A DNA stretch of 53,741 nt from assembly GCA_007125845.1 (NCBI GenBank), contig SLCK01000101.1, positions 1 to 53,741 on the forward strand. Reading direction: 5' to 3'. The translations under genes were made by a program, and so were the position numbers. The notes beneath the pieces were generated by a model that was given only the letters and a program-made list of their open reading frames with translations, ran no database searches and was not told where the DNA came from. Of this stretch, positions 44,582-52,844 are shown piece by piece. Within the stretch, counting starts at the first letter, position 1. Each line of letters opens with the position of its first letter. The stretch is from Gemmatimonadota bacterium (GTDB lineage Bacteria; Gemmatimonadota; Gemmatimonadetes; Longimicrobiales; Gaopeijiaceae).

Positions 44582-45271
44582 TCAGGCGGAGCCGCGCCCG
44601 GAAGCGGGATCCGGTCGGGCCTGGGCCTGCGCCCGGGTGGCGCGAAGCGCGCGCTCCACAAACGTTCGCACGAGCTGCGGATCTTTGACCCCGGGTCCAG
44701 CCTCGACTCCGGAGCTCACGTCGACCATGTCGGGAGCCAGCCGGTGCACCGCAGCGGCCACATTGTCTGGAGACAGTCCCCCCGCCACCCCGAAGCGGAC
44801 CGTCCCGGACGCCCGGTCCCGCACGGCCTCCAGCGCCTCCCAGGGGAAGGTCGTTCCCGTGCCTCCCAACTTGCGGGGGTGCCAGCCGTCGAGGAGGAGT
44901 AGATCCACCAGACCCCCGAACCGTTCCATCGCCGTCACGATGTCCACGCCGGACCTGACCCGGACCGCCTTCCAGAGCTCCCAGTCGCCCAGCTCGCGAA
45001 GCTCTTCCACTTCCCCTTCCAGCTCGTCGCCGTGAAGCTGGATGACCCGCGCGCCGGACTCCTCCGCGACCCGACCGGCCTCGTCCGGAGACAGATTCGC
45101 CGTCACCGCAACCAGTGGAACGCGGACCGATCCGGCGATCTCGCGAGCCCGTTCCGGATTCACCTCGCGGGTGGACCCTTGCACGAAAACCGCACCGAGG
45201 TGAGTGGCACCCGCTTCCTCCGCCACTCGCGCGTCTTCTGGACGGGTGATCCCACAGATCTTGATCCTCAG
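44582..45271 (-). CDS. trpF: Phosphoribosylanthranilate isomerase, probable CTG start
   Basis: 229 aa if translation begins at the CTG at 45271. The first ATG/GTG/TTG in frame is a GTG at 45226, which would delete [14 protein letters not shown], including the catalytic Cys of strand 1. Upstream of the CTG the frame is open but has no start codon. The CTG overlaps the trpC stop (CTGA), with GGGGAGG about ten bases before it, so re-initiation after trpC is plausible. Other motifs: [56 protein letters not shown] and [16 protein letters not shown]. It isomerises PRA to CdRP. Confidence 0.9.
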   Translation of the reverse strand: MRIKICGITRPEDARVAEEAGATHLGAVFVQGSTREVNPERAREIAGSVRVPLVAVTANLSPDEAGRVAEESGARVIQLHGDELEGEVEELRELGDWELWKAVRVRSGVDIVTAMERFGGLVDLLLLDGWHPRKLGGTGTTFPWEALEAVRDRASGTVRFGVAGGLSPDNVAAAVHRLAPDMVDVSSGVEAGPGVKDPQLVRTFVERALRATRAQAQARPDPASGRGSA

Positions 45272-46119
45272 CGTTCCCCTACCTCCCCATCCTCCGAAGC
45301 AGGAGCCGTGCGGGAGGTTCGGGGCACACCCGCGAGCTCTGCGGTCTTGGCCTGGGGCGACGGAGCACTCAGGAGGGTCTCTCCGACCAGCACCGCGTCC
45401 ACCCCGGCGGCACCCAGCCGCGCTACGTCGCTGGCGCTCCGGATCCCGCTCTCCGATACGAGGGTCACGGAGTCGGGGACGGAATCCAGCAGCTCGAGCG
45501 TGGTCTCGAGGCGAGTCTCGAAAGTGCGCAAGTCGCGGTTGTTGATCCCGACGACGCGCGCGCCCGAGCGAAGCGCCCTCTCCAGCTCCGCGGCGTCGTG
45601 GACCTCGACGAGCGCGGTCATGCCGAGATCCTCGGCAAGCAGGCGCAGCTCTGTCAGGGGTCCATCCTCGAGGATCGCGACTATGAGGAGAATCGCGTCA
45701 GCGCCGATGGCCCGGGCCTCCCACACCTGGTCCTCCACGAGAAGAAAGTCCTTGCGCAGGACCGGTAGGTTCGAGGCCTCGCGTGCGAGCCTCAAGTCGT
45801 CGGAAGAGCCCTCGAAGTACTCCCTGTCGGTCAGGACCGAGAGGGCCGACGCTCCCGCCACTCGATAGGAAGTCGCGAGCTTCGCCGGGTCCAGCTCCGG
45901 GCGTATCGGACCGGCTCCCGGTGACCGCCGCTTGACCTCGGCGATCAGAGACACCGTTCCGGGGCTTCGGAGCGCACCCTCGAAACTCCGCGGTTCCGAG
46001 GCGTCCTTCGCAAGCGCCCGCAGCTCACGGGACCGACTCGCCAATTCCTCCACCTCGGCACGCTTCGTCCGGACGATCCTCTCGAGGATATCCCCGCCGG
46101 CTCCGGCCCCTCCGGGCAC
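45268..46119 (-). CDS. trpC: Indole-3-glycerol phosphate synthase
   Basis: 283 aa if started at the GTG at 46119, which places DILERIVRTKRAEVEEL where the family begins. Other in-frame starts are TTG 46149 and ATG 46206; the last overlaps the lexA start codon and would leave no room for a promoter, so I think it unlikely. Motifs: SLIAEVKRRSPGAG with the catalytic Glu and Lys, SVLTDREYFEGSSDDL, LPVLRKDFLLVEDQVWEARA, ALVEVHDAAELERAL, VGINNRDLRTFET and LVSESGIRSASDV. It closes the indole ring from CdRP. The C-terminus is extended by about 20 residues. It is coupled to trpF through a four-base overlap. Confidence 0.95.
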   Translation of the reverse strand: MPGGAGAGGDILERIVRTKRAEVEELASRSRELRALAKDASEPRSFEGALRSPGTVSLIAEVKRRSPGAGPIRPELDPAKLATSYRVAGASALSVLTDREYFEGSSDDLRLAREASNLPVLRKDFLLVEDQVWEARAIGADAILLIVAILEDGPLTELRLLAEDLGMTALVEVHDAAELERALRSGARVVGINNRDLRTFETRLETTLELLDSVPDSVTLVSESGIRSASDVARLGAAGVDAVLVGETLLSAPSPQAKTAELAGVPRTSRTAPASEDGEVGER

Positions 46120-46134
46120 TCCGCGGGTCTCAAC

Positions 46135-46163
46135 TTGCGCTTCGGGCAATGTTCGGGTATCCT
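46135..46163 (+). promoter_or_regulatory. Candidate lexA promoter
   Basis: TTGCGC at 46135-46140, a 17-bp spacer and TATCCT at 46158-46163. The start of transcription would fall near 46170, right at the GTTC repeat. Confidence 0.5.
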
Positions 46164-46170
46164 TGCTTCG

Positions 46171-46185
46171 GTTCCTGTTCGGTTC
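46171..46185. promoter_or_regulatory. Candidate LexA operator (GTTC-N7-GTTC)
   Basis: GTTC at 46171-46174, seven bases, GTTC at 46182-46185; a third GTTC starts at 46177. It lies 20 bp before the lexA ATG, over the predicted transcription start. The GTTC-N7-GTTC direct repeat is the LexA box known from Alphaproteobacteria. It also lies in the 5' region of the divergent trpC. Confidence 0.5.
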
Positions 46186-46204
46186 CCACGCGCCGGAGGC
46201 CGCC

Positions 46205-46813
46205 ATGGCCCTGACGAAGCGGCAGAAAGAGATCCTCGACCATCTCAGCGATTACATCGACAAGCACGGATATGCACCGAGCTTCGAGGAGATCGCCGAG
46301 GTGTTCGGATACACCTCGCTCGCGACCGTGCATGAACATGTAAGCAATCTGGAGAGGAAGGGCTACATACGGAAGGCGTACAATCGGAGTCGTTCGATCG
46401 AGCTGATGCCCGCCGAGGCCCGGCCGGCCGGGGTCGAGCTCCCGCTCCTGGGTGAAGTTGCGGCGGGTCAGCCCATCGAAGCGATTCCCGACCAGGAGAC
46501 GATCCTCGTGCCGCCCGACCTCCTCCGCAAGGGCGGGGAAAACTACGTCCTCAGGGTGACCGGGGACTCCATGATCGAAGAGCAAATTCGCGACGGCGAT
46601 TTCATCATCGTGAACAGTCGGACCACCGCGGAGGACGGCGAGATGGTCGTCGCACTGATCGAGGGCGAATCGGCTACGGTCAAGAAGCTCTACCGCGAGC
46701 CCGGGGGGCGGATCCGGCTCCAGCCCGCGAACGAGGCTCTCGACCCCCTCCTTTTTCCCGCCGACCAGGTGCTCGTGCAGGGCGTCGTCGTCGGGGTGAT
46801 CCGACGCTACTGA
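46205..46813 (+). CDS. lexA: LexA repressor
   Basis: 202 aa, normal length. GGAGG five bases before the ATG. Winged helix-turn-helix: LTKRQKEILDHLSDYIDKHG, PSFEEIAEVFGYTSLATVHE, HVSNLERKGYIRKA. The self-cleavage site is A87-G88 in GEVAAGQP, the nucleophile S122 in TGDSMIE and the general base K160 in ATVKKLY. It represses the SOS regulon and is inactivated by RecA-stimulated cleavage. It sits alone on the plus strand between trpD and trpC. The recognition helix SLATVHEHVSNLERKG is not the Alphaproteobacterial form despite the GTTC-type box. Confidence 0.97.
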   Translation: MALTKRQKEILDHLSDYIDKHGYAPSFEEIAEVFGYTSLATVHEHVSNLERKGYIRKAYNRSRSIELMPAEARPAGVELPLLGEVAAGQPIEAIPDQETILVPPDLLRKGGENYVLRVTGDSMIEEQIRDGDFIIVNSRTTAEDGEMVVALIEGESATVKKLYREPGGRIRLQPANEALDPLLFPADQVLVQGVVVGVIRRY

Positions 46814-46856
46814 ATCTGTCCCTGCCCCGCATCCGCTCAAGAGCGAAGGAATTCCC

Positions 46857-47111
46857 ATGCGCACCCTGATCGTCACCGGCTCCCGCTCCAGAGGTCTCTC
46901 CCGCTTTCGGTTGGCCCCGTCGAGCGCTCCCGCCCCGCTGCCCGGTCCCTGGACCCTCGAGGCGGTCGTTCGCGGTAGCAGAACCGACGAGATCGCCCGG
47001 ACGAATGAAGCCGAGCCGGGCGCTGGATCGGAAGGAAGGACCCGCCCGCCGCGGCGCGCTAAACCTCCCCGGAGTCGGCTTCGGCCACCGCCGAGGAGGA
47101 CTCCCGCTTGA
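46857..47111 (+). CDS. Doubtful small ORF after lexA
   Basis: 84 codons, MRTLIVTGSRSRGLSRF and onward, with AAGGA six bases before the ATG. The rest is Pro/Arg/Ser-rich and low in complexity, and its last 53 bases run into the convergent trpD. No family is recognised. More likely a chance frame than a gene. Confidence 0.15.
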   Translation: MRTLIVTGSRSRGLSRFRLAPSSAPAPLPGPWTLEAVVRGSRTDEIARTNEAEPGAGSEGRTRPPRRAKPPRSRLRPPPRRTPA

Positions 47112-48108
47112 GAGCCTCGAGCGCGTCCCTTGCCGCCCCGGAGGCGAGCGTCTCCCGGGCCTGCTCCACACCCTCACCGAGGTCCTCCACCACACCTCCG
47201 ACGTAGAGGGCTGCGGCCGCATTCAGGAGAGTCGCCGACAGCGCTCCCCCCTCCTCGCGACCTTCCAGAATCCTTACGATCAAGGCCGCGTTCTCGCTTG
47301 GACTGCCTCCGGCCACCTCCGCTTCCGAACTCTCGGGCAAGCCCAGCTCGTCGGGCGTAACCTCCCACTCGCGGACCGTTCCGTCCCTGAGCTCCGCGAT
47401 CAGGGTGGGACCGAGCGGGCTCAGCTCATCCATCCCCGGTGCACCGTGGACGACGAGAGCCCGGTCGTGATCCAGGGCCTCGAGCGCGCCCACGATCAGA
47501 GGAAGGAGCTTCGGGTCGGCGACCCCGACCACCTGCCGGCGGGCACCTGCCGGATTCGTGAGAGGCCCGAGAAGGTTCATGATGGTCGGGATCCCGAGCT
47601 CGCGGCGCACGGGCCCCACGTGCCGCATAGCCGGATGAAGGAGAGGCGCGAACATGAAGACGATTCCCGCCCCCTCGAGCACTCGGGCCATCCCCTCCGG
47701 GGAGAGCTGGATCTCGACGCCGAGCGCCTCGAGGACATCCGCGCTTCCGCTCCGTGACGTGAAGGAGCGATTCCCGTGTTTCGCCACTGGAACGCCGGCC
47801 CCAGCGACCACGAGGGCGGCCGCGGTGGAGATGTTGAACGTGGTGACCGTCCCGCCCCCCGTCCCGCAGGTATCGACCAGAGCGCTCTCGTTCGACGAGC
47901 GCACCGGGATCATGGCGCGTCGCAGAGCGCGCACACCCCCAGCGACCTCTGACGGAACGTGCCCTTTCGTTCTCAGCGAAGAGAGGAGAGCGGAGACCTG
48001 CACCGGAGAGGCCTCTCCGGACATGATCTGATGGAAGGCGAGCTCGGCCTCCTCCTCGTTGAGATCCCGGCCTTCCGTGACCTTGGCGATCAGAGGTCCG
48101 AGCTTCAT
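47059..48108 (-). CDS. trpD: Anthranilate phosphoribosyltransferase
   Basis: 349 aa. It transfers phosphoribosyl from PRPP to anthranilate. Motifs: VDTCGTGGGTVTTFNISTAA (PRPP loop), VPVAKHGNRSFTSRSGSADV, APLLHPAMRHVGPVRRELGI and IMNLLGPLTNPAGARRQVVG. It is not fused to a glutaminase. It has its own candidate promoter and a leader of about 100 nt that contains a six-codon reading frame without Trp codons. It is split from trpC by lexA on the other strand. trpE and trpG are not in the window. Confidence 0.97.
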   Translation of the reverse strand: MKLGPLIAKVTEGRDLNEEEAELAFHQIMSGEASPVQVSALLSSLRTKGHVPSEVAGGVRALRRAMIPVRSSNESALVDTCGTGGGTVTTFNISTAAALVVAGAGVPVAKHGNRSFTSRSGSADVLEALGVEIQLSPEGMARVLEGAGIVFMFAPLLHPAMRHVGPVRRELGIPTIMNLLGPLTNPAGARRQVVGVADPKLLPLIVGALEALDHDRALVVHGAPGMDELSPLGPTLIAELRDGTVREWEVTPDELGLPESSEAEVAGGSPSENAALIVRILEGREEGGALSATLLNAAAALYVGGVVEDLGEGVEQARETLASGAARDALEALKRESSSAVAEADSGEV

Positions 48109-48213
48109 ATTGGCGCCTCACTTGAAGACGGCGTGCATGGAGGGGTCGCGGGCCCCCGGCGCCGCCTACGGATTTCCCCGCAGCGCGGCCCGGCGAACCC
48201 GGATCGGGCCTTC

Positions 48214-48242
48214 AGGCTAAGCTGGTCTCCGAAGCCGGTCAA
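48214..48242 (-). promoter_or_regulatory. Candidate trpD promoter
   Basis: On the minus strand TTGACC (48242-48237), a 17-bp spacer and TAGCCT (48219-48214). Predicted start near 48207, about 100 nt before the trpD ATG. Confidence 0.55.
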
Positions 48243-48285
48243 CTCGAGCCTCATGAGCCGGTGGAGACCGGACCGCGAAGGTTGC

Positions 48286-48313
48286 TTGACACCCCGGACC
48301 CCTGGTCTACCTT
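48286..48313 (+). promoter_or_regulatory. Promoter of truA, placing transcription start at the start codon
   Basis: TTGACA at 48286-48291 (perfect -35), a 16-bp spacer and TACCTT at 48308-48313. The predicted start is 48320-48321, at the GTG start codon. Confidence 0.6.
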
Positions 48314-48320
48314 TCCTCGC

Positions 48321-49127
48321 GTGACCGCTTCCGGGCTCCGGCGTTTCCGCCTGATCGTACACTACGATGGCTTTCCTTTTCTGGGGTGGCAGCGCCAGAA
48401 GGAGGGCATGACCGTCCAGGGGGAGCTCGAACGAGTCCTGGACCGGCTGACCGGCGCACGGCGCCGAGTTACGGGAGCGGGTCGGACCGATCGCGGAGTG
48501 CACGCCGTGGGCCAGGTGGCTTCGGTCGAGGTCCCTCAGCGATGGTCGGCCGCCACCCTCCGCACGGCGCTCAATGCGATCCTTCCAAGCGAAATCTGGA
48601 TTGAAGAGGCTCGACGCGTTCCCGCCCACTTCCATCCCAGAAACGACGCCGTGGCGCGCACCTATGAATACCGCCTTGGACTGGAGCCGCTCGCGGCATC
48701 TCCGATGTTCTCACGTTGGTGTTGGGACATCTCGAGAGATCCTCCGCAACCAGCCAACCTTGAGCTGGCCGCAGCCCACATCCCGGGTGAGAGGTCGTTC
48801 GGAAGCTTCGCGAAGAGCGGACAGCCACACCTGGGGGAGCGCTGCCGCGTGGCAAGTGCCCGGTGGGAGTCCTGGGACGGTCCCGGGATCCTGTTCCGGA
48901 TCACGGCGAACCGCTACCTGCACCGCATGGTGCGTTACCTGGTGGGCACGATGGTCGACGTGGCGCGAGGGCGCCGGCCGCTCCAGGAGCTGGACGAGCT
49001 TCTGAACGACTCCGGAACTTCGCTCACGACTTCCCCGCCGGCACCGCCGCAGGGACTCTTTCTCTTCCGGGTGGAGTACCCCCCGGAGCGGTTGGGCGAC
49101 CACCCCGACCGGGACCCAGAACGCTGA
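48321..49127 (+). CDS. truA: tRNA pseudouridine(38-40) synthase TruA
   Basis: 268 aa from the GTG at 48321; a longer frame begins at 48261 but lies over the promoter. There is no ribosome binding site, in keeping with a leaderless mRNA. The enzyme modifies U38-U40 in the anticodon arm of tRNAs. Motifs: [36 protein letters not shown]57 in [17 protein letters not shown] (catalytic Asp), [16 protein letters not shown] and [21 protein letters not shown] 16-nt gap to the transaldolase gene suggests an operon. Confidence 0.95.
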   Translation: MTASGLRRFRLIVHYDGFPFLGWQRQKEGMTVQGELERVLDRLTGARRRVTGAGRTDRGVHAVGQVASVEVPQRWSAATLRTALNAILPSEIWIEEARRVPAHFHPRNDAVARTYEYRLGLEPLAASPMFSRWCWDISRDPPQPANLELAAAHIPGERSFGSFAKSGQPHLGERCRVASARWESWDGPGILFRITANRYLHRMVRYLVGTMVDVARGRRPLQELDELLNDSGTSLTTSPPAPPQGLFLFRVEYPPERLGDHPDRDPER

Positions 49128-49143
49128 GGAGCCACACAATCGG

Positions 49144-49800
49144 ATGAAGATCTTCCTCGACACCGCCGACCTGGACGAGATCCGTAGAGCCTCCCAAGCG
49201 GGGCTCATCGACGGAATCACCACGAATCCCTCACTCCTCGCCAAGGTCGCAGGGGACCGTGCGCCCCGCGACATCTTTCTGGACATCTGTCGGGAGGTCG
49301 ACGGACCCGTCTCCGCCGAGGTGGTGGCAATTGACGCCGACGGCATGATCTCCGAGGGAAGGCGTCTGGCCGAGATCCACGAGAACATCGTGGTAAAGGT
49401 CCCCCTGACCGAAGACGGGCTCCGGGCGTGCCGGACCCTCCGGGAGGGCGGCGTTCGGGTGAACGTCACCCTCTGCTTCTCGGCGACACAGGCGCTCCTG
49501 GCGGCCAAGGCCGGGGCCAGCTACATCTCGCCCTTCGTGGGTCGTCTCGACGATGTGGGACACGACGGGATGGAGCTCGTGGCCGAGATCCGGGAAATCT
49601 ACGACGAGTACGACCTGGAAACCGAGATTCTCGCGGCGTCACTGCGACACCCCAAGCACGTGCTGGGATCCGCGCTCCTGGGGGCGGACTGCGCAACTCT
49701 TCCACCGGCGGTATTGTATAAGCTCCTGCGACACCCCTTGACGGACGTGGGCCTCGAGAGCTTCCTGGCAGACTGGGAGACGCTGGGCAAAGGCCTCTGA
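49144..49800 (+). CDS. FSA/TalC-type transaldolase
   Basis: 218 aa, the small transaldolase type. [32 protein letters not shown] and the Schiff-base lysine K85 in [13 protein letters not shown] are clear, followed by [20 protein letters not shown] and [11 protein letters not shown]. It acts in the non-oxidative pentose phosphate pathway or as fructose-6-phosphate aldolase; the sequence alone does not separate the two. GAGGAG is 12 bases before the ATG. It probably shares the truA transcript. Confidence 0.92.
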   Translation: MKIFLDTADLDEIRRASQAGLIDGITTNPSLLAKVAGDRAPRDIFLDICREVDGPVSAEVVAIDADGMISEGRRLAEIHENIVVKVPLTEDGLRACRTLREGGVRVNVTLCFSATQALLAAKAGASYISPFVGRLDDVGHDGMELVAEIREIYDEYDLETEILAASLRHPKHVLGSALLGADCATLPPAVLYKLLRHPLTDVGLESFLADWETLGKGL

Positions 49801-49849
49801 CCCCGACGACGCAGCTTCGAAGGCACCCCCGGGTGCTCGATGCCGAAAA

Positions 49850-51361
49850 ATGCCTGTCTCGACCCGTCACTCCATCCCAATGATCGCGCTGATTCACGTC
49901 GCCGCGGCAGGATTGCTGGGCGCGTGCGGAAGCGAGGAGTCGCTGCGTGCCGATGAGGCCTCCCGATCCTGGGAAGTCGCGACACCGCTCTCAGGCCGAA
50001 CCACTCCGGAGGAGGTCTCATGGGGAGCGCAGCGGGAGGGGCTTCCCGTCGCCTCCGCCCAGGACCTGTCCGCATCACGGGAAACCGCTATCGTGCGGGC
50101 GGCCGAGCGGATCTCGCCGGGAGTCGTCGCCGTGAACGTGCTCCGCACCCAGCAGGTCCAGACGCGCGATCCCTTCTGGGACGATTTCTTCTTCTTCGGG
50201 CCTCCCAGGGGCACCATGACGACTCGTCCGGTGCCCTCGTTGGGATCCGGGTTCGTCGTCTCTTCGGACGGAATCATCCTGACCAACGAGCACGTGGTGC
50301 GGGGCGCGGAGGAAATCCTCGTGACCTTCCCGGACGGACGGGACGCCCGCGCCGAGCTCGTCGGCTCGGATGCGGCCTCGGACGTGGCGGTCCTCCGGAT
50401 CGAGGGAACCGACTTGCCGGTGGTCCCCCTTGGCCGAAGCTCCGACCTCCGGATCGGGGAGTGGGTGATCGCATTCGGAAATCCCTTCGGACAGCTCCTG
50501 TCGAACCCCGAGCCCACGGTCACCGCGGGCGTCACGTCGGCCCTCAATCGCCACATCGTTCCCTCCCAGGAGGATCGGGGGTTCTACCTGGACATGATCC
50601 AGACCGACGCCGCGATCAACCCCGGCAACTCCGGAGGTCCGCTCGTGAACGCATCCGGCGAGGTCGTCGGGATGAACGCCTCCATCTTCTCGAGAGGTGG
50701 AGGGAGTGAGGGCCTCGGCTTCGCGATCCCGATCGAGCGGGTCATGCGCATCGCGGACGATCTCCTCGAGTACGGCGAGGTGCGACGAGCGTGGACCGGC
50801 GTGGACGTCGAGCCCGAGGCGGCGGACCTCTTCGGTCGGACGCGGGGCGTCCGGGTCGCTCGTGTCTCCTCCGGGTCGCCGGCCGACCGGGCGGGAATCC
50901 GGGAGGGGGATCGCTTGACGGCGGCGAACGAAAGGAGGCTCGGTTCGCCCCTCGACTTCGAGGCCGTTCTTCTCGATCTTCGTGCGGGCGACTCGGTGGC
51001 GCTCATGGTCGACGGGAGGGCAGGCGAAGTTCGGATGACGGCGGAGGAGCTCCCTTCCCTCAGCGCGGAGCGCGTGCGGGTTTTCGAGGACCTGGAGCTC
51101 GTCTCCCTCACCCCGGCGATCCGCAGCGAGCGGGGCGTGGAGAGCGAGCTGGGCGCCCTCGTGACGGGAATCTCCGCCGAGCTCCAACGAATCCTCGGTC
51201 TCCAGGAGGGTGACGTGATCGTGGCTTTGAACAATCGTCGCATCCAGAGCGCGGAGGACCTGGCACGGGTGCTTGAACAGATCCCTGCAGGATCCCGGGT
51301 TCGCCTCTACTTCGAACGAAACCGAGGGCTCGTGGCCCGGGACTTCGTGCTCGGCCGGTGA
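49850..51361 (+). CDS. HtrA/DegP-type periplasmic serine protease, lipoprotein
   Basis: 503 aa. A lipoprotein signal ends in LLGAC with C26 as the lipidation site, so the protease is membrane-tethered rather than soluble as E. coli DegP is. The trypsin-like domain has H148 (LTNEHVV), D178 (SDVAVLRI) and S261 (INPGNSGGPLV). Two PDZ domains follow: about 315-400 (AWTGVDVEPEAADLFG, SPADRAGIREGDRL) and about 410-500 (GALVTGISAELQRILGLQEG, GDVIVALNNRRIQSAED). It degrades misfolded envelope proteins. The start ATG at 49850 lacks a clear ribosome binding site; ATG 49880 would shorten the signal peptide to the usual size. Confidence 0.94.
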   Translation: MPVSTRHSIPMIALIHVAAAGLLGACGSEESLRADEASRSWEVATPLSGRTTPEEVSWGAQREGLPVASAQDLSASRETAIVRAAERISPGVVAVNVLRTQQVQTRDPFWDDFFFFGPPRGTMTTRPVPSLGSGFVVSSDGIILTNEHVVRGAEEILVTFPDGRDARAELVGSDAASDVAVLRIEGTDLPVVPLGRSSDLRIGEWVIAFGNPFGQLLSNPEPTVTAGVTSALNRHIVPSQEDRGFYLDMIQTDAAINPGNSGGPLVNASGEVVGMNASIFSRGGGSEGLGFAIPIERVMRIADDLLEYGEVRRAWTGVDVEPEAADLFGRTRGVRVARVSSGSPADRAGIREGDRLTAANERRLGSPLDFEAVLLDLRAGDSVALMVDGRAGEVRMTAEELPSLSAERVRVFEDLELVSLTPAIRSERGVESELGALVTGISAELQRILGLQEGDVIVALNNRRIQSAEDLARVLEQIPAGSRVRLYFERNRGLVARDFVLGR

Positions 51362-51382
51362 CGCGCTCAGGACGACGATGAC

Positions 51383-52840
51383 GTGACCCATTCCTCGAAC
51401 GGCTCTCAGCCCGGCTATTCGCACCCACTCGCCGGACGGTACGCCTCGCAGGAAATGCAGGCGATCTTCTCGTCGTCCCATCGATTCGGGATCTGGCGAC
51501 GTCTCTGGCTGGCCCTGGCCGAAGCGCAACGGGAGCTGGGGCTCCCGATCCCGGAGGAGGCCCTTGGCGAGATGCGGGACACGCTGGACGACCTGGATCT
51601 CGACCGGGCGCGGGAGTACGAGCGCCGCTTCCGCCACGACGTCATGGCTCACGTTCACCTCTTCGGCGAGTCCGCGCCGACGGCCAGAGGTATCATCCAC
51701 CTGGGGGCCACCTCCGCCTTCATATCCGACAACGCCGACCTGATCCTGCACCGCGAGGCCCTGACCCTCGTGCGGGCCCGGGTCGTCCGTTGCATCGGCG
51801 CGCTCGCGGATTTCGCCCGGGAGCACAGGGCCCTCCCGACCCTCGGATACACGCACTTCCAGCCGGCACAGCCCACCACGGTCGGGAAGCGGGCCACGCT
51901 CTGGATTCAGGACCTGCTTCTCGACCTGGAAGAGCTGGAGTTCCGACTCGACCGTCTTCGCTTTCGGGGCATCCGTGGCACGACCGGCACCCAGGCCTCG
52001 TTTCTGGAGCTCTTTCACGGCGACCACCAGAAGGTGGAGGCTCTCGATCGGGCGGTCGGCGAGAAGGTGGGGTTCGCCCGGACCTATCCGGTGAGCGGAC
52101 AGACGTATCCGAGGAAGGTCGATGCCGCAGTCGTGGGGACGCTGGCGGGGACCGCGGCGTCCCTCTCGAAGTTCGGAAACGACCTCCGTCTCCTGGCGCA
52201 CCTGCAGGAAGTGGAGGAGCCATTCGAGGAGGAGCAGATCGGATCCTCGGCGATGCCCTACAAGCGAAATCCGATGCGCGCCGAGCGAATCTGCGCCCTC
52301 GCACGCCACGTCATCACCCTCTATCAGGATCCGGCTGTGACGGCGGCCACCCAGTGGCTCGAACGGACCCTGGACGATTCGGCCAACCGGAGGCTCTCGA
52401 TCCCGGACGCCTTCCTCACCCTGGACGGCGCCCTGGTACTCGCCGAGAACGTGGCTCGCGGCCTCACCGTACATCCGGCCGTGGTGGCCAGGAACCTCGA
52501 GACCCACCTTCCCTTCATGGCGATGGAGACGGTCCTCATGCACGCGGTCGAAGGCGGCGGTGACCGGCAGGATCTGCACGAGCGCATCCGCACCCACGCA
52601 TTCGCAGCAGCGAAACGAATCAAGGGAGGGGAGGAGAGCGACCTCGTCGACCGCGTCGTGGGGGACGAGGCTTTCGGAATCGACCGCGAGACGCTGGAGG
52701 GGCTCTTGAGGCCCGAACGGTTCGTGGGCCGATCGCCGGAGCAAGTGGACCGGTTCCTGGATGAGTCGGTCGCCCCGGTCCTGGCGCGGCTGCAGCAGGA
52801 GGCCGACCGGATCGTCGGTGCCCCGGAGGTCCGGGTCTGA
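51383..52840 (+). CDS. purB: Adenylosuccinate lyase
   Basis: 485 aa from the GTG at 51383 (AGGA about nine bases upstream). It releases fumarate from SAICAR and from adenylosuccinate. Motifs: IIHLGATSAFISDNADLILH, TLGYTHFQPAQPTTVGKRAT, RGTTGTQASFLELFHGD and the signature loop GSSAMPYKRNPMRAERI with the catalytic serine. Length is close to the eukaryote-like, longer type. It is 21 nt after the protease gene and four nt before purC. Confidence 0.96.
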   Translation: MTHSSNGSQPGYSHPLAGRYASQEMQAIFSSSHRFGIWRRLWLALAEAQRELGLPIPEEALGEMRDTLDDLDLDRAREYERRFRHDVMAHVHLFGESAPTARGIIHLGATSAFISDNADLILHREALTLVRARVVRCIGALADFAREHRALPTLGYTHFQPAQPTTVGKRATLWIQDLLLDLEELEFRLDRLRFRGIRGTTGTQASFLELFHGDHQKVEALDRAVGEKVGFARTYPVSGQTYPRKVDAAVVGTLAGTAASLSKFGNDLRLLAHLQEVEEPFEEEQIGSSAMPYKRNPMRAERICALARHVITLYQDPAVTAATQWLERTLDDSANRRLSIPDAFLTLDGALVLAENVARGLTVHPAVVARNLETHLPFMAMETVLMHAVEGGGDRQDLHERIRTHAFAAAKRIKGGEESDLVDRVVGDEAFGIDRETLEGLLRPERFVGRSPEQVDRFLDESVAPVLARLQQEADRIVGAPEVRV

Positions 52841-52844
52841 CCCG

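Noticed and set aside
46857..47111. Short frame after lexA as a SOS-coupled gene
   Set aside because: Composition is low in complexity and it runs into trpD; kept only as a low-confidence entry.
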